Assembly (NCBI RefSeq): GCF_001039355.2
Contig: NW_019774659.1
Span: 350,201-414,200, forward strand
Length of the DNA: 64,000 bases
From: Lingula anatina
Lineage: Eukaryota; Brachiopoda; Lingulata; Lingulida; Lingulidae
Reading direction: 5' to 3'
Below are positions 36,801-48,132 of this stretch, piece by piece. The first letter of the stretch is position 1. Each line of letters begins with the position of its first letter. Under the pieces are notes generated by a model that was not told the DNA's origin, did no database searches, and saw only the letters and a list, made by a program, of their open reading frames with translations. The translations under genes were made by a program, and so were the position numbers.

Positions 36801-39800
36801 GGATCACCATATTTTCCAAATTATTTTCTGTAAAAGAGTTACACGCCTCACAAAGAACCCCCATGTCAGTGTCTAGTCACAGTAACGGTCGCTGTTACGC
36901 TTGACCTCTTCTGTCTGCTACCAGCGCTCTCAAGGGGCAAGGCATTCCTTGGGTTAGGTTTTTAGAGTTAAATCTGGAATAACATTCCAGGCATCGGTCA
37001 AAATCTGTCCAATTTGGTCCAGTTTTGTTGTAGGACATGTAGGCCATTGATTCGGCGAGTAATGGCCTACCCACATATTGTCTATGTGGTTCAAATGTGG
37101 CGATTTTGATTACCAAGGTAGCTGCTCATTCCCTTGGTTCTGTAAGTAATCTGCTTTTAAAAGTGCTCTGTGTGTACCGGCAATTTCACCGTGCAACCTA
37201 AAATTGTTCCTAAGGTGCCCCCTGTCAAATGATTGTCAAGTGGTTCCCAGATTATTCCTTTATTTGATCTGGTTCAGGTTTTCGTGGATGACCATCATTG
37301 GTGTTTTGGCACCAATGTGGTATCCGCTCCAATTACCGACGCTGTTAATGAACTTAGTCACTTTAAACGCGGCACACGCTTAGTTGTTGGCCTCTTCTGG
37401 ATGTCTGTAAATTCTGTTTTGACAAGTTGAGCGGTATAGGTGAAAACTGACCTCAATAAAGAAAGCCACGAGTTTTCAGTGTTCAACTCAGAAACAGTCA
37501 AGGTCCCCAATTCATTAGAGAAACATACAGCGATGTTTTGCTGTTTACAGTGGGTTCCCCCGAGGTCGTCTGGTATTCTAACCAGCTAAAACCAGTTTGG
37601 TGTTCGCTAAGGGCCTTGAAAAATGCGTTTTGGTGGCAATTTACCCCTCATTCTGAACGGACTGGGTGGTTTTTGTTTAGTTGCAACAACATATCCCGAC
37701 AGACAGTACGTCCTGTACCCTGGTGGTAAGATTTCAATACATTGGGTGTGGTCTCTGTGTAGGTGCATCAGTCTGGACATTACTCTATAAAACTGTGCGG
37801 ACCGTTTCGTTTGGCGCAATTATCTGTCTGGCAATGCCTGGCTTTTTCGAGCCATTCTGCCACAGATTAACAAATTTGCGGAGCAGTGCATAGCTCATTT
37901 TACACCTTGCAAAACTGACCACTTGCATGCCAAATTTCAAATTCTTCTATGCAGTAGTTACCGACATATGGATACTTTTTTGGAAGAACCATGCTTTGCC
38001 AAAGCCAAGCTTTGACCTGCCCAAAGGAGCACTACCCAATTAAATCACTGCATATTACATAATGCAGCAGCGCAACAAACCTGGAATTCAGTGAATTGGA
38101 AGCGACACACCTGACTACACACCTCTCCATTCACATATCTTATATGAGATCTGAGTTTTTTGAAAAAAGGATGCATTTTTACCTAGGCATACCTTCGAAA
38201 CTGAAATATTCCATATTAAATGTCAAGTCTGTATTATCTCAAATGCTTTTGGCTTGCACAAATAACGCAATTCTTATGTGTTAAATATGGTACCAAAACA
38301 TTTATTCTATCTCGTCACATGTTTGACACAAACAATTAAATCACTCACACTTTGACAATCCCATAACGTACCTATGCAGTAGCGTTCTGGACAATCCGAC
38401 ACTGATGGCAGCCTATATACCATAAACGTGGAACAGTTCTTGATTTGAATGTCGTATGACTTTGCACAACAGTTTCCGGTTTCCTTCATGCAAGCGGTTC
38501 TGTTGACAACGCCTTCTTCCTCATCGGGGTGTGAATCTGGAAGCGAAGAAAGAAACTGCGATACTGAAACACATTTAAAAAGATGAAAGTGGGAAGGAAA
38601 TGATGAATAGTAAAAGTGACAGTTTGCCAAATGAAAATGACCAAAACAAACAAATGAACAAAAAAGCATAATGGCTTTTGGGTCTGTCTTTGGGTTATCC
38701 GTGCTCAAGGTAGGTTCTACTAACGTTACAGAACAAACTGCCCACCGTTAAGCCAGATAGGTCTCTCTGTCCCACAGTTCCCGTGAACAATGCACGTGGT
38801 CGGCATCGTGCTCCCAGTTAACATGTCGAAGCGGTACCAGCTGTTGTTGAGGTGATTGTCGCAATTTATGGGCAATTCAGACAAAAAGGTCGAGCTTCTG
38901 GTTACTTCATCCTTCCGCACAGTGTGTTGCACACAGGGATTAAATTCTTTAAGTTAAAAAATATGTAGGCCTATATTGTTATGATTTGGTTTTAAATAAA
39001 TATACATTATAAAGTTTATGTAGCCAATGAACAGTTAAGACATGGAATCTTTTGCAAAATCACCCTGCACTTTAAGCAATTACAAAGTGCGTTATACTAT
39101 TTTACCTGGTATATGCAGTGTGTTTTGATGGTCTTACGTTCAGAATTTTCATGTTCATATCGGATACATGTCACTGTTTGTCGGCACGTTTCTCCGCTGC
39201 AGGCCGACAAGTTAATCTAAGCTCATTGGGTACAGGGTAGACGTGTTTTACATGTTTGTATCTGGTGTACTCGCAAAAAGGGTCGATTGATGAATCAATA
39301 TAATATACTGAATAAATTCGAATTCATTACCTTGACATACACTTTTATAATCTTTACAACAGTCACTTGCTATTAAGCAATGCTCGTCACACATGCATCC
39401 TGCCCTGGTACGGCAACCGTCGTCTTGGCCAGGGCAACATCCATAGTCAGCACAGAAACCATTGGTCTCTTAAAATAACAAAGGGTACAAGAACTGAGCA
39501 AAAAGTTACACATATTTTTTTCTTTGAGGACAACCATAGTGTTACTCTCTCCCAACAGAATGAGTGTTATTTTCATCAAAACCCTTTTTCAAATGCGTTA
39601 TTCTCACTCCTCCTTAATTCATTGAAAATTAGAAAACAAACATCGGAATGATTTGTTCGACGATCTTATTGCATATTACGTAATTACCTGTAATCCACTG
39701 GGAAATAAAGACAAACACGACACATGTGAAGCCCTTTTCAAAAGGAAGTTTTGCCATGTTGTACTTTGTATCTGGAAAAAAGTCGGTTTGCCATTACTTA

Positions 39801-40316
39801 TATCTGGGATGGAAGAATATGAAAAAAAAAGCATCTGAAAATATATTGTTTTGATTGAATAATCCACGTAACAGCAAAATATAAGTCCAAAATAAAGAGC
39901 TTATTGTATGATGGCCGTCTATCCAGTAGATATATACACATTCACTCTATTATTTTCTACATCCTACCAGTACATTAATAAAGTAACTCAAGAATATGTG
40001 CCTTGAAAAAACAATATCGTCTAACTTGTCCAGAAAGTGTGTTCCGGTCGCTATCTCACTCGTCGTTGGTTTAATCTTGCCACACTTGGGAAGAATTTAT
40101 TGCTAATGTGCGATATGCTTACATACATACATGCATTGTCTATCTTTCCATCTAAATGTATAACAAGTGGAACACTCAAACTTATGTCATTAATGTAAAT
40201 GTTATGTAAGCGTGTAAATGTTATGTAAGCGTGTTTTTTATTTAGATCCCCGAGTAACATATTTCAGAAATCATGCATCATCTCACCTTTTCTGTCCTTA
40301 TCTTCACAAAATTTGA
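27217..40316 (-). CDS. VWDE-like transmembrane protein (5' end unresolved)
   Basis: Exons in transcript order: 40316-40287 (weak), 39468-39331, 38946-38746, 38536-38372, 36402-36340, 36044-35773, 35632-35534, 34844-34455, 34134-34049, 33595-33532, 33264-33049, 32724-32507, 32222-31928, 31536-31387, 31076-30890, 30736-30546, 30221-29958, 29672-29562, 29091-28981, 28571-28457, 28160-28004 and 27496-27217. Phases agree throughout and give over 1250 codons. Modules in order: somatomedin-B-like (CADYGCC...DCCKDY), D8C (RFDMLTG...WLN|D...GNCCAKS), an ephrin-receptor-like Cys module (CPPGHTSETGFQPGC), a VWDE middle region, vWF-D (NNDPHMRTFDG to GLCGTLNHN), an EGF module, three small Cys modules, a TM helix (IWIIGAVLGSLAFIVAVFGF) and a tail with PPDY. 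The layout matches von Willebrand D and EGF domain (VWDE) proteins. No signal peptide exon was identified. Function: cell-surface adhesion or matrix binding (inferred). Confidence 0.9.
30849..30881. repeat. Microsatellite (GA)n
   Basis: About 16 GA units, placed only nine bases from the exon donor at 30890 of the VWDE-like gene (minus strand), whose donor GTCCGT is itself non-consensus. Confidence 0.9.
32414..32434. repeat. Microsatellite (GT)n
   Basis: A short GT run in an intron of the VWDE-like gene. Confidence 0.85.
36540..38340. other. Large intron with interrupted coding-like text
   Basis: This intron of the VWDE-like gene separates exons 38536-38372 and 36402-36340. From about 36890 to 37900 the base composition is richer in G and C than its surroundings, and both strands show many short open frames broken by stops, e.g. 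HLHRDHTQCIEILPPGYRTY on the minus strand. It looks like a decayed mobile element, but I could not name the family. Confidence 0.35.
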
Positions 40317-41599
40317 CTGAGAGGCGTCTTTGGCTGCGTGCAGTGTGTAGACTGTTGCCAGCCTTTCCCCTCAAGAAACCAGCTGAGTAGTGACCATAAT
40401 AAAGAGTGATATTGTCGAAGTTTTATAATTCACGTTTTGTACTTGTCTAGACTGCTTACAGACTTAACAATAAATAAATCGGCTGACATATGGCCGTAAC
40501 GAAGAAATACTCGCGCAACGCTGTCGAACTCATGTGATTGAAAGCTGTATTTTGAACCTTTCTATTGATTTTTGTACTAACTGGAGCACAGGCATGGTAT
40601 CTTATCAAAAAGGAAGTTTATTTAAACCAAGAACAGATGGATGTGAACTTGGCTAGCCTGTGGACTCTGGCATTAAACAACACGTTTGTCACCTTATCTC
40701 ACTTTTTCCCCCTGACGTCGGCATAAACAATTGCAGCGGCTGGTTGAGCACTCCAGGAACCTGTCTGTGAGCGGGCACGCTGCTGCTGGGAATTCGGAGG
40801 GGGGGGGGGGGCATTTATTTCGTATTAGCCTGTGCTGGTTACGGTTGTGCCACTGTCGGTGCAACCGATTTAGCGACAGAGACTTTCATCACTTTCCTCG
40901 TACGGGATGTATATAACAATTATTTTGTATTAAAAAAAATGTTTCTAAAATGCAATGCAGTATCTCATATCAGTAGGGTAACTTGTGTCATTATATGGAT
41001 AATATGAATAAAATGACAGGTGCGTAGTCCTACTGTTATCTAACATCACAAGCCTTTACATTGATAGTGCTATTGAAAGTGTAAATCAATTTATATGTGG
41101 CATGAATAAAACTATACCGGCAACAACAACATAAAGGTTTCTACATTTCACTTCACATAATAGGTATAGTAACAGATAGTAGTAATTTGGTAACGGACTA
41201 CGGTTCCTGGCGGACTACAGGATAATTGAACATGATCTACCATCTATTGAGAGAATCAGAATTGAGAAGATGAGGGCACACACGGCCAGTGACTTTTAAG
41301 ATCCTTAATTAAGATTGTTTACATTTCTACCAAGCAACAAGACAGTTCTGAATTTTAAAGGCAGTAAGCAGTTCCTAAAAAACGTGACGTCAATGCTTGA
41401 ACGAAGCTGTTCATTGACATTCAGACTCCATTACCACAAACACCATCGGTTTACTCAGGGACTCTCGCAAAGTGCAATTCGCTTGACTGAACGAACGCCT
41501 CCTCCAATTATAAGAAACAATAATAAAATATGAGTATACCATCTTGTTTAGGTTCGAAAAATACGCAAAATCTACTTCAAGCCGCGCAAAGAACATTGA

Positions 41600-42145
41600 T
41601 ACGTCATGTTATATTTTGCGCAGTCGGTAACGAAGCAACTCGTTTGAATAAAGACAATTTGGCAGAAAAGAATATGATATGAGCGCGGTCTTTTTGAGAT
41701 TTAACCAATGGGTTATGGGAGATTTTTATTTTATTAAACCCACTTTCATATAACACGCCCCGTATTTTGATAGTATTCTCCACTCATAATACTAAGAGAA
41801 ACAGCTCTATGTGTTTGAAAAATCTGCTCTCTCTACGCACACACGTTTCAGCTAAATAGTAGCGTGATACTTGCAACATGACCTGCTAACCTACAAGTAC
41901 CCCGGTAACTCCATCCTTGTGCTCACATCACGACTTTATCCGGAAAATAGCATTTAGCATGTACTTGTACATGTGCAGAGTGGTAAACAGTGTCGTTGTC
42001 AACTAGGGAGCAGACAAAATTGCCTCACTTACACGCAAATCACCTACTTAAATTGCTCTGTTGGTAAGTGTTACTTACAGTTGATGTCAAATTTAGTGGT
42101 ACAGTAAGGAAGAGCATTGTTTAGAAGTGAATGATTAGTACTGGA
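41600..42145. repeat. Direct repeat flanking GPCR 2, copy A
   Basis: From CGCAGTCGGTAACGAAGCAA onward the text matches 45775-46275 in the same order, with small indels; shared pieces include TTTAGCATGTACTTGTA and a near-perfect 55-bp block at about 42075-42130. With copy B on the other side, it brackets the second GPCR gene. Confidence 0.8.
42079..42140 (-). other. Exon-like conserved block, copy A
   Basis: On the minus strand a frame reading NNALPYCTTKFDIN ends at a strong donor (T|GTAAGT, donor at 42078). It ends in phase 1, which fits the weak exon 40316-40287 of the VWDE-like gene. The same block with the same donor is kept at 46209-46270. It may be an upstream exon of the VWDE-like gene; the 5' boundary is not clear. 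Confidence 0.4.
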
Positions 42146-42515
42146 GGACTGTTTTGTCGCCATTCGCCATTCACTTGTTTGGAGAGACATGTCAGCCCTA
42201 TTTTGTTAGTTTGCAGACTTTCAATGGAATGGTTTTCCTCGAAATTGCAGATATACTAAAAAAAAGCCAGCAAACGTTTGTAAAAAATGGTGCATTTAAG
42301 CAATTATGACGAAGTCGACAGCGACGACAGACGCAAATGGTGACTATAAAAGACTTCTTTTAATTTGTTGACTAAGGGTCGAGAAGCCATTCAATACAGA
42401 GACATTAGCAAGTTGAAGCAATAAGATAGAAAAGGAACCAAATATGCCTGTATGTCTCTATATAACGAACGGAATAACGTTAGCTAGTTTTCCCGTGGAG
42501 TACGGTGTACTAAGG
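42145..42515. repeat. Inverted copy of parts of 16018-16760
   Basis: The reverse complement of this stretch matches segments near the 3' side of GPCR 1. Markers are CATTCGCCATTCACTT, GACGAAGTCGACAGCGACGA, GGGTCGAGAAGCCATT and GAACGGAATAACGTTAGC. The two loci therefore share flanking DNA in opposite orientation in addition to the directly repeated GPCR unit. Confidence 0.7.
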
Positions 42516-43771
42516 TAGAAAATTACCTTCTTAGTTGTAATGAAAAAAAAAAACATATAAAACGTTTTGAAGTTCACAGATTATGTATTTGAAAAAATCC
42601 CTTGAACTTGAAAACTTATAATCTTGAAACTTCTGAAAACTTATGAAAACTAGTGGAAACTGATAAAAATTCTATACAATATGGTCGGGGAAGATCGTGA
42701 CGCTGAACTGAATTAATAAATAGGGCGGGAGTTCGAATATACAGGTAGCTAGGATAAGTCATGTGACACATATGAACACATCTTCTGAACAATAACTCTG
42801 AACCAACAACGTGCTGTAGCTACATGGCTCCCCAAAAATAACAAATTTTCCATTAATATTTATTACATTAACGTAAATCATTTTAGTGTCATTTTAAATA
42901 ACAAATTGAATTGACAAGCATTAATTACCTTTCATCATAGATACCATTCACGTCATCACTAATGCTCTGATATTCCATAGATATCTTTACCCTTGACCGT
43001 GGTTGTAAACGTATATAAAGTATAATAAACCGTAAATATAGTTAATAAGCCATATACCGTATGATATCACTGATACACAATAGTATACTATGACCGCATT
43101 ATCTCTGAATAGCACAGAAATACCCAAATTAATGCTTTTTAATTTTTACGGCATTCTTGATGTAAACAGTACCTTTAAATCATGTGCTCCTACATTACCT
43201 TCTAAAGTAAACGCCAGAACTACTTACTGCACTATTACATCATTAATACACATCTGAAAAAATTCTAAATGATTATATATATATATATACCTTAACAAAA
43301 AAAAAAAAAAAACAGCAAATATAGATAACCAATTAAGCATACACAGTGTGTCCGTACGACCTTCAGCAAAAGAAGTGTGAAAATGTTCATGTAAAACATC
43401 CATATAGCACAAACCTGAAATGATGCTTTGTAACAGCTGGATTCCATAACTATTATACCATCATACTTAAATTTATTATTCATGCAAGTGCTATATTTAA
43501 TTTGCAATATACCGTGTAGTACGTGGTTTGAGCTTAGAAATACTGTAGTTGCAATTAAAACCATAGTGCTTGTATACATAGAAGATTACAAAGAAGGTTT
43601 TTAGTATAAGTCTTTCAAAACGTCAACCTTCATGTTGTTACCATAGCCATCATGCTGTTATACGTTTTTAAGTTAATTCTGCTAACATCTATTGTCGTGT
43701 ATATTGTGGGAACGAGTCAGAAATAGAATCCACAATTGTCGATAAAATATATAAAATGTACTTCGTAAGGT

Positions 43772-43777
43772 TTTATT
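43772..43777 (-). terminator. GPCR 2 poly(A) signal
   Basis: TTTATT on the plus strand is AATAAA on the minus strand, at the same relative position as the signal past GPCR 1. Confidence 0.6.
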
Positions 43778-44004
43778 GACTTTAAGTATATTCTAGTATT
43801 TTACTGCATTAAATGGTTTCTAGCTTCTTAAGTAGCATTACAAAAAAATGTGAAGTGCAGTTTTACCTGTATGTTGCTGACTTTTATCGTACAAGGCCAT
43901 GAAAACCACGGTGTGATATCAAACGGAGCACCTGGTAGGAGTTTATTTCAATGCTGCTACTGAGCATCCACAGTCTTAACTGAAAAGTTATGTATGTATT
44001 GTTT

Positions 44005-45045
44005 TCATTTTTGAAACCCCAGCAAACGTTTAAATCTTTGTCGGAATAATGAACCGCAAAGCCCGTAAAAGAAAAAATTAACTGACGAGTTCAGACTTGC
44101 TAGAAAAAAACCCGTGGGTGTTGTCCAGCTTTCAATGACTGCAATGATCTCAAACTGTCCGGCCATATTATCCACGAAAGCCAAAACGAGGAATGTAAGA
44201 GTAACAGGTAACACAGTTAATATATAAAATGTCATCAGTAACATTACCGTTTTCATTATCTGTATGGAATTATAACTGTTCGTATTGTTCATTGCTAGTC
44301 GAATTTCAGCTTGCCTCCTCAAGGACTGAATAAGTTTCGCGTGTAGAAAAAGCATGAACCCATTTGGTAAAATGTTGAAAATGAGAGGAAGCACCTTGCG
44401 GTAAACAAGTTCATGGCTGTTGGTCCATTCCTTTAAACGAACATCCAGACAGAAGTCACCCGAGTTGTATCCACAAGGAAGAAATCCAACAATTTCAGTG
44501 TCAAAAAACTTCGGAAATTGATACATTGTGATCATTGTTAATAACACAAGCGTCCTCCACCGCCATTGTGATACCTTTCGAAACTCAATGCTTTTCACAG
44601 GTCTGTCAATTGCGAGATAACGGTCGAATGCTACAAAAACTAGCAGAAAAACGGAAGAAAGTCTTGCAATCAGCATGATTGGCCAAATATAAACGGTGAT
44701 CGGCTGCATTGCGACAAAGTACCAGTCAATCCACCCTGAATAGACATGCAAAGCAGGTAAATGAACGATAAATATCGCCGTGATTAAATATATATTATCC
44801 GTGATTGCTATCCAGGACAGTAAATAATTAGTCGATTCATTTGCTCTCTCCTTGTAGAATACAATGAAAGACAGGGTGTTGCAAATTATTCCAATCAGAC
44901 CAACGGCCAGTGACACGAATCCTAAAACAACGACGGTGTACAAGTTTAAGGCCGTTCGATGAATGGCGGTGCCATTGACCAGCGTACTGTTCAATGTATT
45001 TGCTGAGAAATTCAATTCGTCCTTATCGTCAAAGAAAGTTGCCAT
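44005..45045 (-). CDS. Class A GPCR, FMRFamide-receptor-like, copy 2
   Basis: This single-exon gene of 346 codons is about nine-tenths identical by eye to the GPCR at 17799-18839. The segment from TM2 into the third intracellular region is nearly unchanged. Most differences are in the N-terminus (MATFFDDKDELNFSANTLN), the third loop (MNNTNSYNSIQIMK) and TM6. The motifs FDRYLAI and NSSVNFFFY are present, and the TM3 cysteine is again absent. A Met 17 codons upstream (45096) is in frame, but it lies close to the expected transcript start; the Met at 45045 aligns with the start of copy 1 and is preferred. No frame breaks are seen, so both copies are probably functional receptors. Confidence 0.92.
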   Translation of the reverse strand: MATFFDDKDELNFSANTLNSTLVNGTAIHRTALNLYTVVVLGFVSLAVGLIGIICNTLSFIVFYKERANESTNYLLSWIAITDNIYLITAIFIVHLPALHVYSGWIDWYFVAMQPITVYIWPIMLIARLSSVFLLVFVAFDRYLAIDRPVKSIEFRKVSQWRWRTLVLLTMITMYQFPKFFDTEIVGFLPCGYNSGDFCLDVRLKEWTNSHELVYRKVLPLIFNILPNGFMLFLHAKLIQSLRRQAEIRLAMNNTNSYNSIQIMKTVMLLMTFYILTVLPVTLTFLVLAFVDNMAGQFEIIAVIESWTTPTGFFLASLNSSVNFFFYGLCGSLFRQRFKRLLGFQK

Positions 45046-45120
45046 TATGTTTCGATAAGAAACAATAACGCTAATAAAACAAACCTGTCTTAACAATAAC
45101 TGTACTTATGAAGCTGAGTC

Positions 45121-45160
45121 TTTATATCTTGCGATTTGTCCACCTTCTTAACCAATCAGA
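45121..45160 (-). promoter_or_regulatory. GPCR 2 core promoter
   Basis: The minus strand has GATATAAA (45128-45121), and an inverted CCAAT box is at 45151-45160 (ACCAATCAGA on the plus strand), in the same arrangement as upstream of GPCR 1. Confidence 0.6.
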
Positions 45161-45774
45161 GATCAGAATAACAGATAATTGATTGTCACTGTTACTAGGA
45201 ATCCGCCTTGCAACAGAACAAGGTACAGTTCATTGGTAAAAGAGACTTACCGGTCGCAAGCATTCGAAAACATGTCGCTGGAAGGTTGCAAGCGACCACA
45301 ATAAATAAACGTAAGGTGGGCGTACCCTTGTCTTGCATGCTTTCTAAATATCATAATCGTAAATTATACTATTTTAGAAAAAGAAAACATAATTGTATTT
45401 GTTGACAAGATTTTACACTAACAGAGTAATGTGATAATTTTAATGCTATGTTAATTTCTGTAATTATTTTGTAAAACTCATTGGTAGGTCTAAATATGCT
45501 GATATGTTTCATCACTGTATGTCTTTTAAAATTTGCAAAGTCATATTATTTGAGGTAACAATGAAACAAATAGACTAATGCAGAGAAAACGGAGAATAAA
45601 AATAATTTAATGACTCTTAGACATTTTAACGATCTATCACATTATTTGTAGATAATTTCAAAATAACATTTTTCTGAAAAGTTAAGATAGACGTTCACAT
45701 TCCAATAACAGAAAACAATATTATAAATGGAAATTAAAGATTTCTGATCAAATTATTTTTATTTTCCCTTTTCT

Positions 45775-46275
45775 CTGCAGTCGGTAGAGCAATTCGTTTG
45801 AAGAAAGACAAGAAAATATAATGAGCGGAGTTTGCCAGAGATTTAACCGAGGAGAATGGGGGATGTAACTCCTTGATTTAACGCACTTTCATAAAGCACG
45901 CCTCGTATTTTTAATAACATTCGCTACTCAGAATACCGAGAGAAACAGCTTTATGTGATTGTAAGATCTATTTGCTCTTCGCACACACGTTTCAGCTGAT
46001 AATGTGCTTCACGCTACTTGTAATATAGCCTGCAAACTTTACTCCCTTTGTGCATTGACATCACGACTATATCCGGAAAGGTGCATTTAGCATGTACTTG
46101 TATGTGCAAAGAGTGGTAAACGGTGGCATTATCAACTTGGGAGCAGACAAAATTACCTCACACGCAAATCACCTACTTAAATGCTCTCCGTTGGTAAGTG
46201 TTACTTACAGTTGATGTCAAATTTAGTGGTACAGTAAGGAAGAGCATTATTTAGAAGTAGACGATAAGTACTTGT
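45775..46275. repeat. Direct repeat flanking GPCR 2, copy B
   Basis: This is the partner of 41600-42145, starting TGCAGTCGGTAGAGCAATTC and ending after the conserved block TGGTACAGTAAGGAAGAGCA. An exon-like frame with donor GTAAGT (exon edge at 46209) is again on the minus strand. Confidence 0.8.
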
Positions 46276-47228
46276 TACAGCACGAGTCGTCCACTGTATT
46301 CGTTACACAAGAGCACAGTTATATCGAATGAGTGTTTGAACCTTATTATATATGCACCGAGTTATTGCTCCTTTGGACTAAGTGCACAGATATATTCAGG
46401 AGTTGTTTGATAAAACCATAATATTTCACGTATTTCAATGGCGTTATTTAAAAATAAAAACATGTTTGAGGGTTTGTATTGGTAGGATTGCGTTAGTTGA
46501 GAAATGCAATGCACAACTAACCAACAAAGTAAAAAATAAAAGCAATTGGTTTCAACAAACTATGTAACTCCATTTCTACAATTACGTACTGCATCTTTTG
46601 TGAGTTAGAATTTTCAAAAAATTATTTTTAAAATAGAATTATAGCTCTATGGATAGTTGCTTTTTATAAATATGTTAATTGCTATTTTCTCCTTTGATCC
46701 ATCACTTCTTCCGCTCTTTCCTCTCTCCGTCGTGTCTCTTGTTGCAATATATATATATATGTAAATTATACTAAAAACATCGTCATAATTTTAATATCGT
46801 TGTATTTTTATTTCTATAATGTTACAATCGTATCTTATAATACAGCGGAACAGTGTGATATAGAAGGTGATGCACACATTGACCCGGGTGTTTTAACATA
46901 TTATTTGGCAATCGCCGAAGAAAGCCCCCATCCGCATTGCAAAACTTGGTCTGGCTTCAAGGTCTTTCGTCGTATGATTATTTCATCGAATCTCCTACTT
47001 GGCAGGTTTTAAGTCTCTGTTGCTTCCTGTGTAGCTTTCTCTGCTGCGCCTAAAAAAGTCACATGCAATGTTTTACCTAATTCATGATGACACTTAAAAA
47101 GAAGGACCCTTATAAGAAAGATATTTGAATGTAAGATAAAAGATGCTTGTCATGTTTGGGATTTTCATTCATAAATAAAATCAGGTCAAGGCTAGTGAAG
47201 AGTTGCCACAGTAATCGAAAAAATCTGT

Positions 47229-47231
<3 letters not shown>

Positions 47232-47281
<50 letters not shown>

Positions 47282-47282
47282 C
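47232..47282. repeat. Microsatellite (AC)n plus poly(A)
   Basis: About 15 AC units run directly into about 20 A. Confidence 0.95.
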
Positions 47283-47868
47283 AATGCTCATGTACTTCTA
47301 GTTGTTTGAAAAGGGGAAACACAAGGCCCGTAAAGGATAATCGCTTAAGTCGTGTTTCTACAGTATTGTGAAAGAAAAAATTGAGCGAATGAAGAAAATA
47401 TTACTTAAAACGAAAATTAGAGGAAACAAGAACTCTTACTTGATTGTTTATTCTTTCACATTATAAAATAGAGTTAAAAGTGTAGAGCCAGTTATATGAA
47501 TTGCCGTGTTGATAACTTAATGAAGTCAAGCAATTTAAATTATTTAAACAAATAAACAGAAAAAAATGACAAGCGAGGCAATCCAATTCAAAACCATATG
47601 TACTGACAGTCAATGAAAACGCATCAGAAAACTTCCTTGTACTTTTTTTTTTACCAAAAATCGATCCCAACCATATAAACGAGTACAAATGCACTTGTTT
47701 GGTCAAAAGAGAGTGGGCTGACCACTAGGAAGTTTAAAATTTCCGCTTCAGTGATTTTGTGATCAGCTGTTACAAAATCATGTGTTTTTCCTGTCTCGTG
47801 ATTGGTGTGAATTAATCAGGTTCAATATCACCAAACCCAGTATGACACATGACAAAAAAGGTTCAGTG

Positions 47869-47934
47869 ATGCCACGTCTGACACTGGAAGAGCAACAGCG
47901 GGACCTGGGAATGCTGGAGGATGGGCGAAACTAA
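47869..47934 (+). pseudogene. Tc1/mariner transposase N-terminal fragment
   Basis: An isolated open frame of 21 codons begins MPRLTLEEQQRDLGMLEDGR and then stops. It resembles the first residues of Tc1-like transposases (the pattern MPRLTxEERxxxxGML). Nothing after it continues the domain, so it is a small relic at best. Confidence 0.4.
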
Positions 47935-48132
47935 AGAGATTTGATCACGTGACCTTGCATTTTAATGATCTTTTTTTTTACCTTTATTTCACCTTGTGTG
48001 AGTGAATAATGGGTCATATTTAACACGAAAACTGTTATTTTCTTAATGTGCCAAAGAAACCTCAAATATTATTTGATAAATAAATGATGCGTTTTCATTG
48101 ACTGTCAGTATATATTCTACTTGTACCTTCAT

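Larger units (their letters stand above)
40320..43990. other. Region upstream of the VWDE-like gene
   Basis: No complete gene is visible. The stretch holds the copy A direct repeat (41600-42140) with its exon-like core, the inverted match to 16018-16760 (42145-42515), an AT run and poly(A) run near 43275-43310, and from about 43615 the 3' flank of GPCR 2. The promoter of the VWDE-like gene should lie here. Confidence 0.5.
46280..48120. other. Intergenic, no gene seen
   Basis: Only short AT-rich open frames occur. An (AC)n plus poly(A) tract lies at 47232-47282, and a fragment of transposase-like code at 47869-47934. A minus-strand poly(A) signal for the small secreted gene is possible at 47983-47988 (TTTATT on the plus strand). 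Confidence 0.5.

Noticed and set aside
41411..41596. Candidate first exon of the VWDE-like gene
   Set aside because: The frame has no signal-peptide character and no donor in the right phase.
45046..45096. Longer N-terminus for GPCR 2 from an upstream ATG
   Set aside because: The ATG lies at about the expected transcript start and the extension is absent from the paralogue.
46800..47012. Short plus-strand frame with ACGCCG-rich end
   Set aside because: It is 70 codons with no recognisable domain and no flanking splice sites that extend it.
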